From: Pseudomonadota bacterium
Lineage (GTDB): Bacteria; Pseudomonadota; Alphaproteobacteria; Sphingomonadales; Sphingomonadaceae
NCBI GenBank assembly: GCA_021849075.1
Contig: JAJZTH010000003.1
Location: forward strand, 124,001 to 188,000
DNA length: 64,000 nt
Direction of reading: 5' to 3'
Under the pieces are notes generated by a model. It did not search any database, was not told where the DNA came from, and saw only the letters and a list, made by a program, of their open reading frames with translations. The position numbers were made by a program, and so were the translations under genes. Shown here piece by piece: positions 51,958 through 61,522 of the stretch. Each line of letters opens with the position of its first letter. The first letter of the stretch is position 1.

Positions 51958-52829
51958 TGAGCGAGGAGGAAATCCGCGAGGCTGAGGAACGGCGCGTCGA
52001 CGAAGCGATCGAATCTGGCGACATTGCGATCAAGGTGCGCGGCCTGAAGAACAGCTTCGGCAATCAGGTCGTGCATGAAGGGCTGGACCTGGATGTGCGC
52101 AAGGGCGAGATATTGGGCGTGGTCGGTGGATCGGGCACTGGCAAGTCGGTGCTGATGCGATCGATTATCGGCCTGCAAATGCCCGATGAGGGCGAGGTCT
52201 GCGTCTTTGGCGAATCGATGGTCGGCCGGTCCGATGACGAGGCGCTGTCGATCCGCAAGCGCTGGGGCGTGCTGTTCCAGGGCGGCGCGCTGTTTTCGAC
52301 GCTGACGGTGGCCGAGAATGTCGAAGTGCCGATCCGCGAATATTATCCCAATATCGGGGCGGAGCTGCGCGATGAGATTGCCGCCTACAAGATCCGCATG
52401 ACCGGGCTGCCGACCGAGGCTGGACCCAAATATCCGTCCGAACTGTCGGGCGGCATGAAGAAGCGCGCCGGTCTGGCCCGGGCGCTGGCGCTGGACCCGG
52501 ACCTGCTGTTTCTGGACGAGCCGACGGCGGGTTTGGACCCGATCGGCGCGGCCGCATTTGATGAGATGACGCGCAAGTTGCAGCAGACGCTGGGCCTGAC
52601 CGTCTTCCTCATCACCCATGATCTCGATACGCTCTATTCCATCTGTGATCGGGTGGCGGTGCTGGCGGACAAGAAGGTGACGGCGGTCGGCACGATCGAC
52701 GAATTGCTGGCCACCGACCATCCGTGGATACAGGAATATTTCAACGGCCCGCGCGGTCGGGCCGCCACGGCGGCGGTCGCGCGCGAAAAGGACAAGGCGG
52801 GTCAGGTCCCGTCGGACGGAAGGCGATAG
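51957..52829 (+). CDS. mlaF: MlaF-type lipid ABC transporter ATPase
   Basis: A 290-residue ABC ATPase: Walker A GGSGTGKSVLM, Q-loop LFQGGALFSTLTV, the signature LSGGMKKRAGLARALA, Walker B LLFLDEPTAGLDPI and the switch HDL. The FQxxALFSTLTV and SGGMxKR patterns mark the MlaF/TtgA subclass. An acidic N-terminal extension precedes the domain. The start overlaps the mlaE stop (TGATG). mlaD follows after 3 bp. Confidence 0.95.
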   Translation: MSEEEIREAEERRVDEAIESGDIAIKVRGLKNSFGNQVVHEGLDLDVRKGEILGVVGGSGTGKSVLMRSIIGLQMPDEGEVCVFGESMVGRSDDEALSIRKRWGVLFQGGALFSTLTVAENVEVPIREYYPNIGAELRDEIAAYKIRMTGLPTEAGPKYPSELSGGMKKRAGLARALALDPDLLFLDEPTAGLDPIGAAAFDEMTRKLQQTLGLTVFLITHDLDTLYSICDRVAVLADKKVTAVGTIDELLATDHPWIQEYFNGPRGRAATAAVAREKDKAGQVPSDGRR

Positions 52830-52832
52830 GAT

Positions 52833-53795
52833 ATGGAAACCCGCTCCAACCATGTGCTGGTCGGCACGGTGACGTTGCTGCTGCTGGCGGCGATCATGGC
52901 CGCCGCTTTCTGGTTCTCGCGCCTGTCGCAGGGCGACAGCATGGAATATGACATCTTCTTCAAACAGTCGGTCAACGGCCTGGCGAAGGGATCGGCGGTC
53001 AATTATTCCGGCGTGCCTTCGGGACAGGTCGAGAAGATCGAATTGTGGAAGCGCGACCCAAGCTTCGTGAAGGTGCGCATTTCCGTGAAGGAGGGCACGC
53101 CCGTCCTTCAGGGTACGACGGCGACCATTTCGGGCGTAGGCTTTACTGGCGTCAGCGAGATCGTGCTGGACGGCGCGGTCAAGGGCGCGCCGCAGATCGT
53201 GTGCCCGGCGGAAAATACGCTGGCGGTATGCCCGGACGGCGTGCCGGTGATCCCGACCAAGCCGGGCGCGCTGGGCGAGTTGCTCAACAATGCGCCGCAA
53301 CTGCTGGAGCGGCTGTCCACGCTGACGGAGCGGCTGACGGAGCTGCTCAACGACAAGAATCAACAGTCGATCGCCGGCATCCTGGCCAATGTCGAGCGGG
53401 TGTCAGGCGCGCTGGCCGACCGTAGCCCCGAAATCGCGGCGACGCTGGCGGAGGCGCGGATCGCCGTGCAGCGCACCGGCGTTGCGGTCGAACAGATTGG
53501 CAAGCTGGCGGCGACGACCGACACCCTGCTGAACGAAGAAGGCAGGCCGTTGATGGCCGATCTGCGCAAGAGCGTGCAGGCGGCATCGCAAAGCATCGAC
53601 ACGCTGAACAAGACCATCGGTGAAGCGCAGCCGGGCGTTCATGCCTTCAGCACCCAGACCATGCCCGAAGTGAACCAGCTGGTGCGCGACCTGCGCGAAA
53701 TGTCGCGGTCCTTCCGTGGGGTGGCCGAAAAGCTCGACCAACAGGGCGCAGGCTCGCTGGTCGGATCGCCCAAGCTGCCGGACTATAAGCCATGA
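52833..53795 (+). CDS. mlaD: MlaD-like MCE-domain lipid carrier protein
   Basis: A 320-residue protein with one N-terminal transmembrane anchor (VLVGTVTLLLLAAIMAAAFWFSRL), an MCE domain (YDIFFKQSVNGLAKGSAVNYSGVPSGQVEKIEL..VKVRISVKEGTPVLQGTTATISGVGFTGVSEIVL), and a long coiled-coil C-terminus. It forms the periplasmic hexameric ring that takes lipids from the ATPase-permease complex. The long helical tail is like YebT/PqiB or alphaproteobacterial MlaD forms. Its stop overlaps the lipoprotein start (ATGA). Confidence 0.92.
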   Translation: METRSNHVLVGTVTLLLLAAIMAAAFWFSRLSQGDSMEYDIFFKQSVNGLAKGSAVNYSGVPSGQVEKIELWKRDPSFVKVRISVKEGTPVLQGTTATISGVGFTGVSEIVLDGAVKGAPQIVCPAENTLAVCPDGVPVIPTKPGALGELLNNAPQLLERLSTLTERLTELLNDKNQQSIAGILANVERVSGALADRSPEIAATLAEARIAVQRTGVAVEQIGKLAATTDTLLNEEGRPLMADLRKSVQAASQSIDTLNKTIGEAQPGVHAFSTQTMPEVNQLVRDLREMSRSFRGVAEKLDQQGAGSLVGSPKLPDYKP

Positions 53796-54424
53796 AGAAA
53801 GAGATGCGGACCATGTTCCACGTGAAACCCCGCAGCGCGATCGCCGCGCTTGGCATTGCCTTCCTGCTGTCTGGTTGCGTGTCGATCGGCGCCAAGCCGC
53901 CGGCGCAGCTGCTGACCCTGGACGCGACGCAGAAGGTGCCGGCCGGCGCGGCCCGGGTGGCGGGCGGCGGACGAACCTTGATCGTCGCGGACCCGGAAGC
54001 GCCGCGCATGCTCGACACCGTGCGGGTGCCGGTGCAGACGGCGCCGACGGCGGTCGCCTATGTGACCAAGGTCCAGTGGGCCGATACACCGCGCCATCTG
54101 TTCCGCCGGCTGCTGGCGGAGACGATTTCGGCGACGACGGATCGGGTCGTGCTGGATTCGGGTCAATTCTCCGGCGATGGCGGGCAGCGCCTGTCGGGCG
54201 AGCTGGTGGCTTTCACCATTGATGCCGCCAGCCATAGCGCGATCGTGACCTATGATGCGGTGCTGACCACGCCGGCCGGCGCAGCGCTGGCGCGGCAGCG
54301 CTTTACCGCCAGCGCCCCGGTTTCCGGCAAGATCGACGCCACCACCGTCGGCGCGCCGCTCAACGCGGCGGCGAACAAAGTGGCAGGCGATGTTGCGGCC
54401 TGGGCGGCGGCGGTGAAGGACTGA
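53792..54424 (+). CDS. ABC-type transport auxiliary lipoprotein (PqiC/LptE-like family)
   Basis: A 210-residue lipoprotein with lipobox LLSGC and an ABC_trans_aux-type domain (QLLTLDATQKVP; LIVADPEAPRMLDTVRVPVQTAPTAVAYVTKVQWADTPRHLFRRLLAETISA). Such lipoproteins (PqiC/MlaC-equivalents) sit in the outer membrane and partner MCE rings. The start is 53792 (MKKEMRT), overlapping mlaD, or 53813 (MFHVKPRS). The second start lies inside a parS-like sequence (53814-53829), so the coding region carries a partition site. It is the last gene of the mla operon. Confidence 0.85.
   Translation: MKKEMRTMFHVKPRSAIAALGIAFLLSGCVSIGAKPPAQLLTLDATQKVPAGAARVAGGGRTLIVADPEAPRMLDTVRVPVQTAPTAVAYVTKVQWADTPRHLFRRLLAETISATTDRVVLDSGQFSGDGGQRLSGELVAFTIDAASHSAIVTYDAVLTTPAGAALARQRFTASAPVSGKIDATTVGAPLNAAANKVAGDVAAWAAAVKD
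53814..53829. other. parS-like site 1 (15/16)
   Basis: TGTTCCACGTGAAACC, matching TGTTNCACGTGAAACA except for the last base. It lies at the start of the auxiliary lipoprotein gene. It is the parS candidate nearest the origin, about 20.7 kb away. Confidence 0.65.
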
Positions 54425-54434
54425 GGGATGCTTT

Positions 54435-54464
54435 CATCCTTTTCCCGTGATCGGGAGAAGGATG
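54435..54464 (+). terminator. Terminator-like hairpin after mla operon
   Basis: CATCCTTTTCCCG and CGGGAGAAGGATG pair (one mismatch) around TGAT, 10 bp after the lipoprotein gene stop. It lies between convergent genes and could serve both strands. The rest of the 132-bp gap shows no gene. Confidence 0.55.
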
Positions 54465-54556
54465 AGAGAGTCGCAGGTTCCGGCCTGACGCGGCAGAAGA
54501 CCCTCCCGCGCCTGTGGCGCGAGTCCCTTCTTCTTCCGTGAAGACGGGAGAGGATT

Positions 54557-57157
54557 TTACTCCAGACTCTTGCTGGCCTGTTCGGTCACATCCTTGGACA
54601 GGCCAGGCTGCGCCAATATGCGCTGCAATTCCGCCCGCATCAGCGCGGCGCGGCCTTCATCGAAGCGCTTCCAGCGGCCCAGCGGGGGCACCAGACGCGC
54701 CGCCGTCTGCGGATTGAGCTTGTCGAGCGCGATGATGCAATCAGCGACCAGGGCATAGCCTTTGCCCGACTTGTGGTGGAAGCCCCACTGATTGCCCGCA
54801 AAGGCCCCGTAGAGCGAGCGCACGCGATTGGGATTGGCCAGGGTGAAGTCCTTGTGCTGGCCCAGCGCCTGCACCTGTTCCACCGCGTCGGGATGCAGGG
54901 CGAACGCCTGCGTCTGGAACCATTTGTCCAGGGTCAGCGCATCGGCGCTATAGCGGTTGTAGAAAATGTCGAGCGCGGCTTCGCGTTCCAGGCTGCTACC
55001 GTTCGCCAGCGTCCCCAGCGCCGCCTGCCGCTCGGTCATGTTATCGGCTTCGCTGAACTGGGCAAAGGCGATGGCGGGGCCATCCTGCGCGCCGGAGGCG
55101 ACCAGATAGTGCAGCGCGGCGTTGCGCAGCTTGCGCGCGCCCTTGGCCGCGGACGAGATGGAGAAGGCGTTCGCCTTCGTCTTTGCATGGATGTCGCGCC
55201 ATAGCGGCTCCAGTTCGGCGCCGATCTTCGTCTGAAGGGCGTCGCGCGCGGCGTGGATCGCATCGGGATCGACGATCTTCATCTGGTCGCCCAGATAGGC
55301 TTCGCTGGGCAGGCGGATCGTTTCCGCGACGAAGGCGGGGTCAAGCGTCGGATCGGTCAGCGTGTTGCGGATGGCATCGACCACTGCGCCATCGTCCACA
55401 TCTCGTCCGGCGATACGGCCGATCAGCACATTGACCATCAACTGCTGCATCGCCTCATAGCGGGCGAAGGGATCGTCATCATGCGCCGACAGAAAGGCGA
55501 GATCGGCCTGGCTGCGATTGGTTTCCACGATCACCGGCGCGGAAAAGCCGCGATTGATCGACAGGACCGGAGCGGTGGCGAAGCCAGTGAAGGTGAAGCT
55601 TTGCTTCGGTTCGGTCAGCATCAGCAATTCGTCGCCATGATGCTGGCCGGTGGCGGGATCGAACAAAGCGGTGCGCAGCGGAATGGCCATGGGCTGCTTG
55701 TCGGGCTGACCGGGCGTGGCGGGCACGGTTTGCTCCAGCGTCAGTTCAACGCTCTGCGTCACCGGATCATGCGACAGCAGCGCGCGGACATGGGGCGTTC
55801 CCGCCTGTTCATACCAACGGCGGAACTGGCCAAGGTCGATCTGGCCGCCCTCCTCCATCGCCAGCACGAAGTCTTCGCAGGTCGCCGCTTCGCCGTCATG
55901 GCGGTTGAAATAGAGGTCGCTGCCGGCACGGAACTGTTCCGGCCCGAGCATCAGCGCCATCATGCGGATGACTTCGGCGCCCTTATTATAGATGGTCGCC
56001 GTGTAGAAGTTACTGATTTCCATGTAGGATTCAGGGCGGATCGGATGAGCGAGCGGCCCGCTATCCTCCTGAAACTGGGCGGCGCGCAGGATGCGGACGT
56101 CCTCGATCCGCTTGACCGCGTGGCTGCCCATGTCAGCGGAGAAATTCTGGTCGCGAAAGACGGTGAAGCCTTCCTTCAGGCTCAGCTGGAACCAGTCGCG
56201 ACAGGTGACGCGGTTGCCCGACCAGTTGTGGAAATATTCATGGGCGACCACCCCTTCCACGCCGTCATAGTCAATGTCGGTCGCTGTCTCCGGATCGGCC
56301 AATATGTAGCGCGAATTGAAGATGTTGAGGCCCTTATTCTCCATCGCGCCGAAATTGAAATCGGCCACGGCCACGATGTTGAACACGTCCAGATCATATT
56401 CGCGGCCATAGACGCGCTCGTCCCAGGCCATGCTGTCCTTGAGCGCCTTCATCGCGTGAGCGGTGCGGGGAAGGTCCGCTTCCTTCACCCAGATGCCCAG
56501 CTGCACTTCCCGCCCGCTCATCGTCACGAAGCTGTCGGCGTTGCAGGCAAGGTCGCCGGCCACCAGTGCGAACAGATAGCAGGGCTTGGGGAACGGATCG
56601 TTCCAGAGCGCGCTGTGGCGGCCATCGGGCAGGTCAGCCTGTTCAATTGGGTCGCCATTGGCCAGCAGGATCGGGAAGCGTGCCTTGTCCGCGCTCATCC
56701 GCACGCTGTAGCGCGACAGGACATCGGGCCGATCCGGGAAGAAGGTGATGCGGCGGAACCCCTCTGCCTCGCATTGGGTGCAAAGCAGTCCGCCGCTGGC
56801 ATAAAGGCCCATCAGCTTGCTGTTGCTCTGCGGCGCCAATTCCACCAGCGTTTCAACCCGGTGGCTGTCGCCAGAAAGCGGAATAATCAGCGCGCCGGCC
56901 TCCAGATGCCATTCCGCCTCCTCCAGCGTACGGCCGTCGACCTTTACCGCCAGCGGGACAAGGCCATCGCCATCAAGCCGAAGGGGGTGATCATGCGCGC
57001 CGTTGCGCGTGACGGACAGGGTCGCCTCCACCCGGGTCAGCGCCGGATCGAGATCGAAATCGAGCGCGATATCGGGGATCAGCCAGTCAGGCGCGCGATA
57101 GTCGGCGCGGTGGATGACGGCGGGAGCGGCGGCGGTGGTGGAGAGCATGTCGGCCAT
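54557..57157 (-). CDS. pepN: Aminopeptidase N
   Basis: An 866-residue M1 zinc aminopeptidase: substrate motif FGAMENKGLNIFN, zinc motif VAHEYFHNWSGNRVTCRDWFQLSLKEG (HExxH plus Glu), then an Ig-like and an alpha-solenoid C-terminal domain. It removes N-terminal residues from peptides in the cytosol. The start may be 57157 (MADML) or 57148. Monocistronic between the mla operon and the par cluster. Confidence 0.96.
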   Translation of the reverse strand: MADMLSTTAAAPAVIHRADYRAPDWLIPDIALDFDLDPALTRVEATLSVTRNGAHDHPLRLDGDGLVPLAVKVDGRTLEEAEWHLEAGALIIPLSGDSHRVETLVELAPQSNSKLMGLYASGGLLCTQCEAEGFRRITFFPDRPDVLSRYSVRMSADKARFPILLANGDPIEQADLPDGRHSALWNDPFPKPCYLFALVAGDLACNADSFVTMSGREVQLGIWVKEADLPRTAHAMKALKDSMAWDERVYGREYDLDVFNIVAVADFNFGAMENKGLNIFNSRYILADPETATDIDYDGVEGVVAHEYFHNWSGNRVTCRDWFQLSLKEGFTVFRDQNFSADMGSHAVKRIEDVRILRAAQFQEDSGPLAHPIRPESYMEISNFYTATIYNKGAEVIRMMALMLGPEQFRAGSDLYFNRHDGEAATCEDFVLAMEEGGQIDLGQFRRWYEQAGTPHVRALLSHDPVTQSVELTLEQTVPATPGQPDKQPMAIPLRTALFDPATGQHHGDELLMLTEPKQSFTFTGFATAPVLSINRGFSAPVIVETNRSQADLAFLSAHDDDPFARYEAMQQLMVNVLIGRIAGRDVDDGAVVDAIRNTLTDPTLDPAFVAETIRLPSEAYLGDQMKIVDPDAIHAARDALQTKIGAELEPLWRDIHAKTKANAFSISSAAKGARKLRNAALHYLVASGAQDGPAIAFAQFSEADNMTERQAALGTLANGSSLEREAALDIFYNRYSADALTLDKWFQTQAFALHPDAVEQVQALGQHKDFTLANPNRVRSLYGAFAGNQWGFHHKSGKGYALVADCIIALDKLNPQTAARLVPPLGRWKRFDEGRAALMRAELQRILAQPGLSKDVTEQASKSLE

Positions 57158-57263
57158 GCGCCCAACCTAGGGAGCGGTCGGGCAAAAGGCCAGTGGCCTT
57201 CATGGGAAGATCAGCGGAATCTGGCGCGCCTGCATCCCGCCTGCGCGCCAGATTCAGCGATAT

Positions 57264-58196
57264 TCAGATACGCTCACCCGAAAGGCGCTGGCACAGCATG
57301 TCGAGCTGATCGAGATTGGAATAGCGCATCGACAGCGTCCCGCCGGCGGCGGCGCTTTCATGCGCGATTTCGATTTTCAGCCCCAATATGTCGGCCAGAT
57401 GCTGTTCCAGCGCGGCGATGTCCGGGTCTTTCTCCGTCGGCTTGCTGGCGGCGCGGCGCGGGGCCGGCGCTTCCGCGCCGGTTTTCACCCGGCGCACCAG
57501 CTGCTCGGTATCGCGAACCGAAAGCCCTTTTTCTTCAATCTGTTGCGCCAGTCTTTCGCAATCAGGCACGCCGATCAGCGCGCGGGCATGGCCCATGCTG
57601 ATCCGGCTGTGCATCACCTGCTGCTGCACCGTCTGCGGCAATTCCAGCAGACGCATCAGATTGGCGACATGGCTGCGCGATTTGCCGACGATGCGACCCA
57701 GCGCTTCCTGGCTGTGGTGGAATTCGGCGATCAGCTTGCGATAGGCTTCCGCTTCTTCGATCGGGTTGAGGTCTTCGCGCTGGATATTTTCGATCAGCGC
57801 GATTTCCAGCGTTTCCTGCTCATCAAAATCGCGGACGATCGCGGGGATGCGGTGCATCTGCGCCCGCTGCGCCGCGCGCCAGCGGCGTTCGCCAGCGATG
57901 ATCTGGAATCCGCCGCCATGGGGGCGCACGATAATCGGCTGAATCACGCCGCGCTTGGCGATGCTGTCGGCCAGTTCCTGCAACGCGCCATCGTCAAAAT
58001 GGCGGCGCGGCTGTTCAGGATGCGGATGGATCAGCGCGACTTCGATGCTCTGCACCGTCTTGCCATTGGCGGCGGGTGCGGCGCTCTGTGCGATCGGTTC
58101 TTCGCGGGTCACATCGCCCAGCAGGGCGGACAGGCCCCGGCCCAGTCCCTGCGGACGCTTGGCGATCTTGGGCTTGTCAGTCGTTTCGTCGCTCAA
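57264..58196 (-). CDS. parB: Chromosome partitioning protein ParB
   Basis: A 310-residue CTP-dependent DNA clamp: N-terminal [12 protein letters not shown] (ParA-activating and family-typical), [28 protein letters not shown] (CTP-binding GERR), [25 protein letters not shown], a helix-turn-helix near [22 protein letters not shown], and a C-terminal dimer domain. It loads at parS; four candidates lie nearby. The start is a TTG overlapping the parA stop (TTGA), which may limit ParB expression. Confidence 0.95.
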   Translation of the reverse strand: MSDETTDKPKIAKRPQGLGRGLSALLGDVTREEPIAQSAAPAANGKTVQSIEVALIHPHPEQPRRHFDDGALQELADSIAKRGVIQPIIVRPHGGGFQIIAGERRWRAAQRAQMHRIPAIVRDFDEQETLEIALIENIQREDLNPIEEAEAYRKLIAEFHHSQEALGRIVGKSRSHVANLMRLLELPQTVQQQVMHSRISMGHARALIGVPDCERLAQQIEEKGLSVRDTEQLVRRVKTGAEAPAPRRAASKPTEKDPDIAALEQHLADILGLKIEIAHESAAAGGTLSMRYSNLDQLDMLCQRLSGERI

Positions 58197-58975
58197 GCGG
58201 CAACCTCCTGTCGGGGCAGGCGCGCGATCAGTTCGCGCGCGAGCCGCATATAGGCTTCCGATCCCGAGCAGCGGAAGTCGTAGATAAGGGCGGGCACGCC
58301 ATGGCTCGGTGCTTCGGACAGGCGGACATTGCGGGGAATGACGGTGGAGAAGACAAGATCGCCCAGGCAGGCGCGCACATCGTCCGCCACCTGATCGGTC
58401 AGGCGGTTGCGGCGATCATACATGGTCAGCGCCACGCCCATGATCGACAGGCCGGGATTGAAGCGGCCGCGGATGCGCTCGACTGTCTGGAGCAGTTGCG
58501 ACAGACCTTCCAGCGCGAAAAATTCGCACTGAAGCGGCACCAGCAGCGATTGCGCGGCGACCATGGCGTTGATCGTCAACAGGCCCAGCGAGGGCGGGCA
58601 ATCGATCAGGCAAATGTCCCAGCGCCCCGGTTGCGCTTCGGAGAGGACACGTTCCAGACGGTGGGTGCGCTCCTCATATTCGATCAGTTCGATTTCCGCG
58701 CCCGACAGATCCTGCGTTGCGGGGACGAGGTCCAGCTTGGGTACGCGGGTCGTAACGATGGTGTCGTCCAGCGCGCAATTGCCGACCAGCAGGTCATAGC
58801 TGGACTGGGCGCGTTCCGCCTGCCCCACACCAAGGCCCGTCGACGCATTGCCCTGCGGGTCGAGATCGACCAGCAGCACGCGAAGGCCGGTGGCGGCAAG
58901 CCCGGTCGCGAGGTTGATCGCGGTCGTGGTCTTGCCCACCCCACCCTTCTGGTTGGCGATGGCGATGCGGATCAT
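58193..58975 (-). CDS. parA: Chromosome partitioning ATPase ParA
   Basis: A 260-residue Soj/ParA ATPase: [17 protein letters not shown] (deviant Walker A), [14 protein letters not shown], and [16 protein letters not shown] (Walker B). It moves ParB-bound origins. The start overlaps the rsmG stop (ATGA) and its stop overlaps parB, in the conserved order mnmE-mnmG-rsmG-parA-parB. Confidence 0.96.
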   Translation of the reverse strand: MIRIAIANQKGGVGKTTTAINLATGLAATGLRVLLVDLDPQGNASTGLGVGQAERAQSSYDLLVGNCALDDTIVTTRVPKLDLVPATQDLSGAEIELIEYEERTHRLERVLSEAQPGRWDICLIDCPPSLGLLTINAMVAAQSLLVPLQCEFFALEGLSQLLQTVERIRGRFNPGLSIMGVALTMYDRRNRLTDQVADDVRACLGDLVFSTVIPRNVRLSEAPSHGVPALIYDFRCSGSEAYMRLARELIARLPRQEVAA

Positions 58976-59616
58976 GGGCGCCCTTTCTTCTTGCCAGCGG
59001 GTGTTACGGAGCGCGCGACAATGATGGCGCTATCGGCATCCGTTACGCTCGGTTCCACGTGAAACACACCTTGCCATGTAGGACGCACCGCCTCCAGTTC
59101 ATTTTGCGCATTTCGTCCTTTTGGCAGCACCCAGACGGTGTTTTTATCGGACAGGTGCAGCGCGGAGGCGAGCAATTTGGGGAGCGGGGCATAGGCGCGC
59201 GCGCTGATGACGGCCGCTTTCGTGGCGGGCGTGCTTTCGACCCGGCCACCAAAGACGCGCGCATTGCCAAGGCCCAGATCGGCGATGACGCTGTTCAGAA
59301 AATCGATGCGCTTGCGGCGGGATTCGACCATCATCAATGGTCGATCGACCAGACAGGCGATGACGATGCCGGGCAGACCTGCCCCGGACCCCAGATCGAT
59401 CCAGTCGCGGCCGTCGTCATTGGGGGCGATGGTCAGCAATTGGGCGGAATCGACAATATGTCGCGCCCAGATATGCGGACGGGTCGATTCCGCGATTAGA
59501 TTTTGTTCGTCCATCGCCGACGACAAGATGGCGACATAGCGTTCCAGCTGATCCCATGTTTCACGTGAAACATCGAACTGCGCCTGGAGCCAGGCGCGGG
59601 CTTCTTCTTCGGTCAC
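58972..59616 (-). CDS. rsmG: 16S rRNA (guanine-527-N7) methyltransferase
   Basis: A 214-residue SAM-dependent methyltransferase: [19 protein letters not shown] (family motif), [17 protein letters not shown] (SAM loop) and [22 protein letters not shown]. The start is GTG, overlapping the mnmG stop (GTGA). Two parS-like sites fall within this gene: a perfect one near its 5' end (59557-59572, encoding part of FDVSRETW) and a weaker one near its 3' end (59051-59066). Confidence 0.95.
   Translation of the reverse strand: MTEEEARAWLQAQFDVSRETWDQLERYVAILSSAMDEQNLIAESTRPHIWARHIVDSAQLLTIAPNDDGRDWIDLGSGAGLPGIVIACLVDRPLMMVESRRKRIDFLNSVIADLGLGNARVFGGRVESTPATKAAVISARAYAPLPKLLASALHLSDKNTVWVLPKGRNAQNELEAVRPTWQGVFHVEPSVTDADSAIIVARSVTPAGKKKGRP
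59051..59066. other. parS-like site 2 (14/16)
   Basis: GGTTCCACGTGAAACA inside the 3' part of rsmG; mismatches at positions 1 and 5 of the classical sequence (position 5 is tolerated in many species). Weaker candidate. Confidence 0.5.
59557..59572. other. parS site 3, perfect
   Basis: TGTTTCACGTGAAACA, the full 16-bp classical ParB nucleation site, within the 5' coding part of rsmG, about 1.4 kb upstream of parB's own start. About 26.4 kb from the predicted origin. Confidence 0.92.
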
Positions 59617-61463
59617 GCGGCCTCCCGCCGGACATGGACTAGGATGGCGGCAAGGGCCGCCGGGGTGATGCCGCGGATACGGCCGGCGGCGGCCAGCGTA
59701 TCGGGGCGGGCGGCATCCAGTCGCTCGATCATTTCGGTCGAAAGGCCGCCAATGGCGCGATAGTCGAAATCGGCCGGAATATGCACGCGCTCATTGCGGC
59801 GCAGTTCGGCAATCTCGCTATCCTGCCGCTGAAGATAGGGGGCATAATGAGCGTCCTCCAATATCTCGTCGCGCAGGTCGGCGGGCGCATCGCGCAGCGA
59901 CGGGGCGAGATCAAGCAGCAGGGCGCGATCGACCTCCGGGAAGCGCGCCCAGTCGAACAGGCTGCGGCGGGCACCATCCTGTCGCACCGATGCGCCGGCG
60001 CGGGCCATTTCGCTGGCGGTCATCTCACGCGCAAGTTCGGCATCGATATTGGCGCGCAACACCGCCCGGTCGGACAGGCGTGTGGCGCGATCCGTACCGA
60101 TCACGCCATGCGCCAGACCGATCGGGCCGAGCCGCGTTTCCGCATTGTCGGCGCGCAGCCGTAGCCGATATTCGGCGCGGGCGGTGAGCATGCGATAGGG
60201 TTCGGTCACGCCCTGAAGGACGAGATCATCGATCATCACGCCGATATAGGAGCTGGCGCGGTCGAGGATCATGGGTGCTTCGTTCCGCGCGCGGGCGGCG
60301 GCGTTGACGCCAGCGATCAGACCCTGCGCTGCAGCTTCCTCATAGCCGGTCGTGCCGTTGATCTGGCCCGCGCAAAACAAGCCGGGCACGGCGCGCACTT
60401 CCAACGAGGCATCGAGCGCGCGGGGATCGACATGGTCATATTCGACCGCATAGCCGGGCACGACAATATCGACCTGCTCCAGACCGGGCATGGACCGCAC
60501 CATGGCGATCTGAACATCGGTGGGCAGCGATGTGCTGATGCCGTTGGGATAAACGAGATGATCCTCCAGTCCTTCGGGCTCGAGGAAAATCTGATGTCCA
60601 TCCCGATCGCCAAAGCGCAGCACCTTGTCCTCGATCGACGGGCAATAGCGCGGTCCCCGCCCCTCGATCGCGCCGCTGAACAAAGGCGATCGGCCAAGGC
60701 CGTCACGGATGATCTGGTGCGTGCGGTCATTGGTGCGAGTGATGGCGCAGGCGAGTTGTGGCAATGGGCGGCGTTCGGACAGCGGCGACATGGTCCAACC
60801 CTCTCCGTCCGACGGCTGCGTTTCCAGCCGCGCCCAATCGATCGTCCGGCCATCCAGCCTGGGTGGCGTGCCGGTCTTGAGCCGGGCGATCGGCAGGCCG
60901 AGTTCGCGCAGCTGCACGCCCAGTGCGGTCGCGGCGCGTTCGTTGACGCGCCCGCCCGTCTCACGCTCGTCTCCGCGAAACAGCTTGCCACCCAGGAAAG
61001 TACCGGTTGCAAGGACGACGGAGGGGGCAGAGAGAGTGCAGCCGTCCGCCAGCGCAACCCCGGCAATGGCATCGCCCTCCAGCAGCAGCGCCGCCGCTTC
61101 GCCTTCGATAATATCCAGCCCCGCCTGTGCATCCAGCATCGCATGAATGGCATCGCGATAGCGCTTGCGGTCAGCCTGAATGCGCGGTCCCTGTACGGCT
61201 GCGCCCTTGCTGCTGTTGAGCATGCGATAATGGATGGCGGCGGCATCGGCGGCGCGCGCGATCAGGCCGTCCAGCGCATCGACCTCGCGCACCAGATGGC
61301 CCTTTCCCAGACCGCCGATAGCCGGGTTGCAGGACATGGCGCCGACCGTCGCTTTTTCGAAAGTCAGCAGCGCGACCGACGCGCCCTTGCGCGCCGCCGC
61401 AGCGGCGGCCTCACAGCCGGCATGGCCGCCGCCGACCACGATCACATCATAGCTTGTTCGCAT
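59613..61463 (-). CDS. mnmG: tRNA uridine-5-carboxymethylaminomethyl modification enzyme MnmG
   Basis: A 616-residue FAD enzyme that with MnmE forms cmnm5U34 in t[22 protein letters not shown] (FAD loop), [30 protein letters not shown], and [27 protein letters not shown] (family signature). Length normal. rsmG follows with overlap; mnmE is upstream across a 59-bp gap holding a parS-like site. Confidence 0.97.
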   Translation of the reverse strand: MRTSYDVIVVGGGHAGCEAAAAAARKGASVALLTFEKATVGAMSCNPAIGGLGKGHLVREVDALDGLIARAADAAAIHYRMLNSSKGAAVQGPRIQADRKRYRDAIHAMLDAQAGLDIIEGEAAALLLEGDAIAGVALADGCTLSAPSVVLATGTFLGGKLFRGDERETGGRVNERAATALGVQLRELGLPIARLKTGTPPRLDGRTIDWARLETQPSDGEGWTMSPLSERRPLPQLACAITRTNDRTHQIIRDGLGRSPLFSGAIEGRGPRYCPSIEDKVLRFGDRDGHQIFLEPEGLEDHLVYPNGISTSLPTDVQIAMVRSMPGLEQVDIVVPGYAVEYDHVDPRALDASLEVRAVPGLFCAGQINGTTGYEEAAAQGLIAGVNAAARARNEAPMILDRASSYIGVMIDDLVLQGVTEPYRMLTARAEYRLRLRADNAETRLGPIGLAHGVIGTDRATRLSDRAVLRANIDAELAREMTASEMARAGASVRQDGARRSLFDWARFPEVDRALLLDLAPSLRDAPADLRDEILEDAHYAPYLQRQDSEIAELRRNERVHIPADFDYRAIGGLSTEMIERLDAARPDTLAAAGRIRGITPAALAAILVHVRREAA

Positions 61464-61502
61464 GACGCGCCCTTATCAGATTTGGGGCATCGCGGTCAAA
61501 AC

Positions 61503-61518
61503 TGTTCCACGTGGAACA
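61503..61518. other. parS-like site 4, palindromic variant
   Basis: TGTTCCACGTGGAACA, a perfect palindrome differing symmetrically at two positions from the classical site (T to C, A to G). It sits in the mnmE-mnmG gap, the only one of the four outside coding sequence. Confidence 0.75.
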
Positions 61519-61522
61519 GTGC

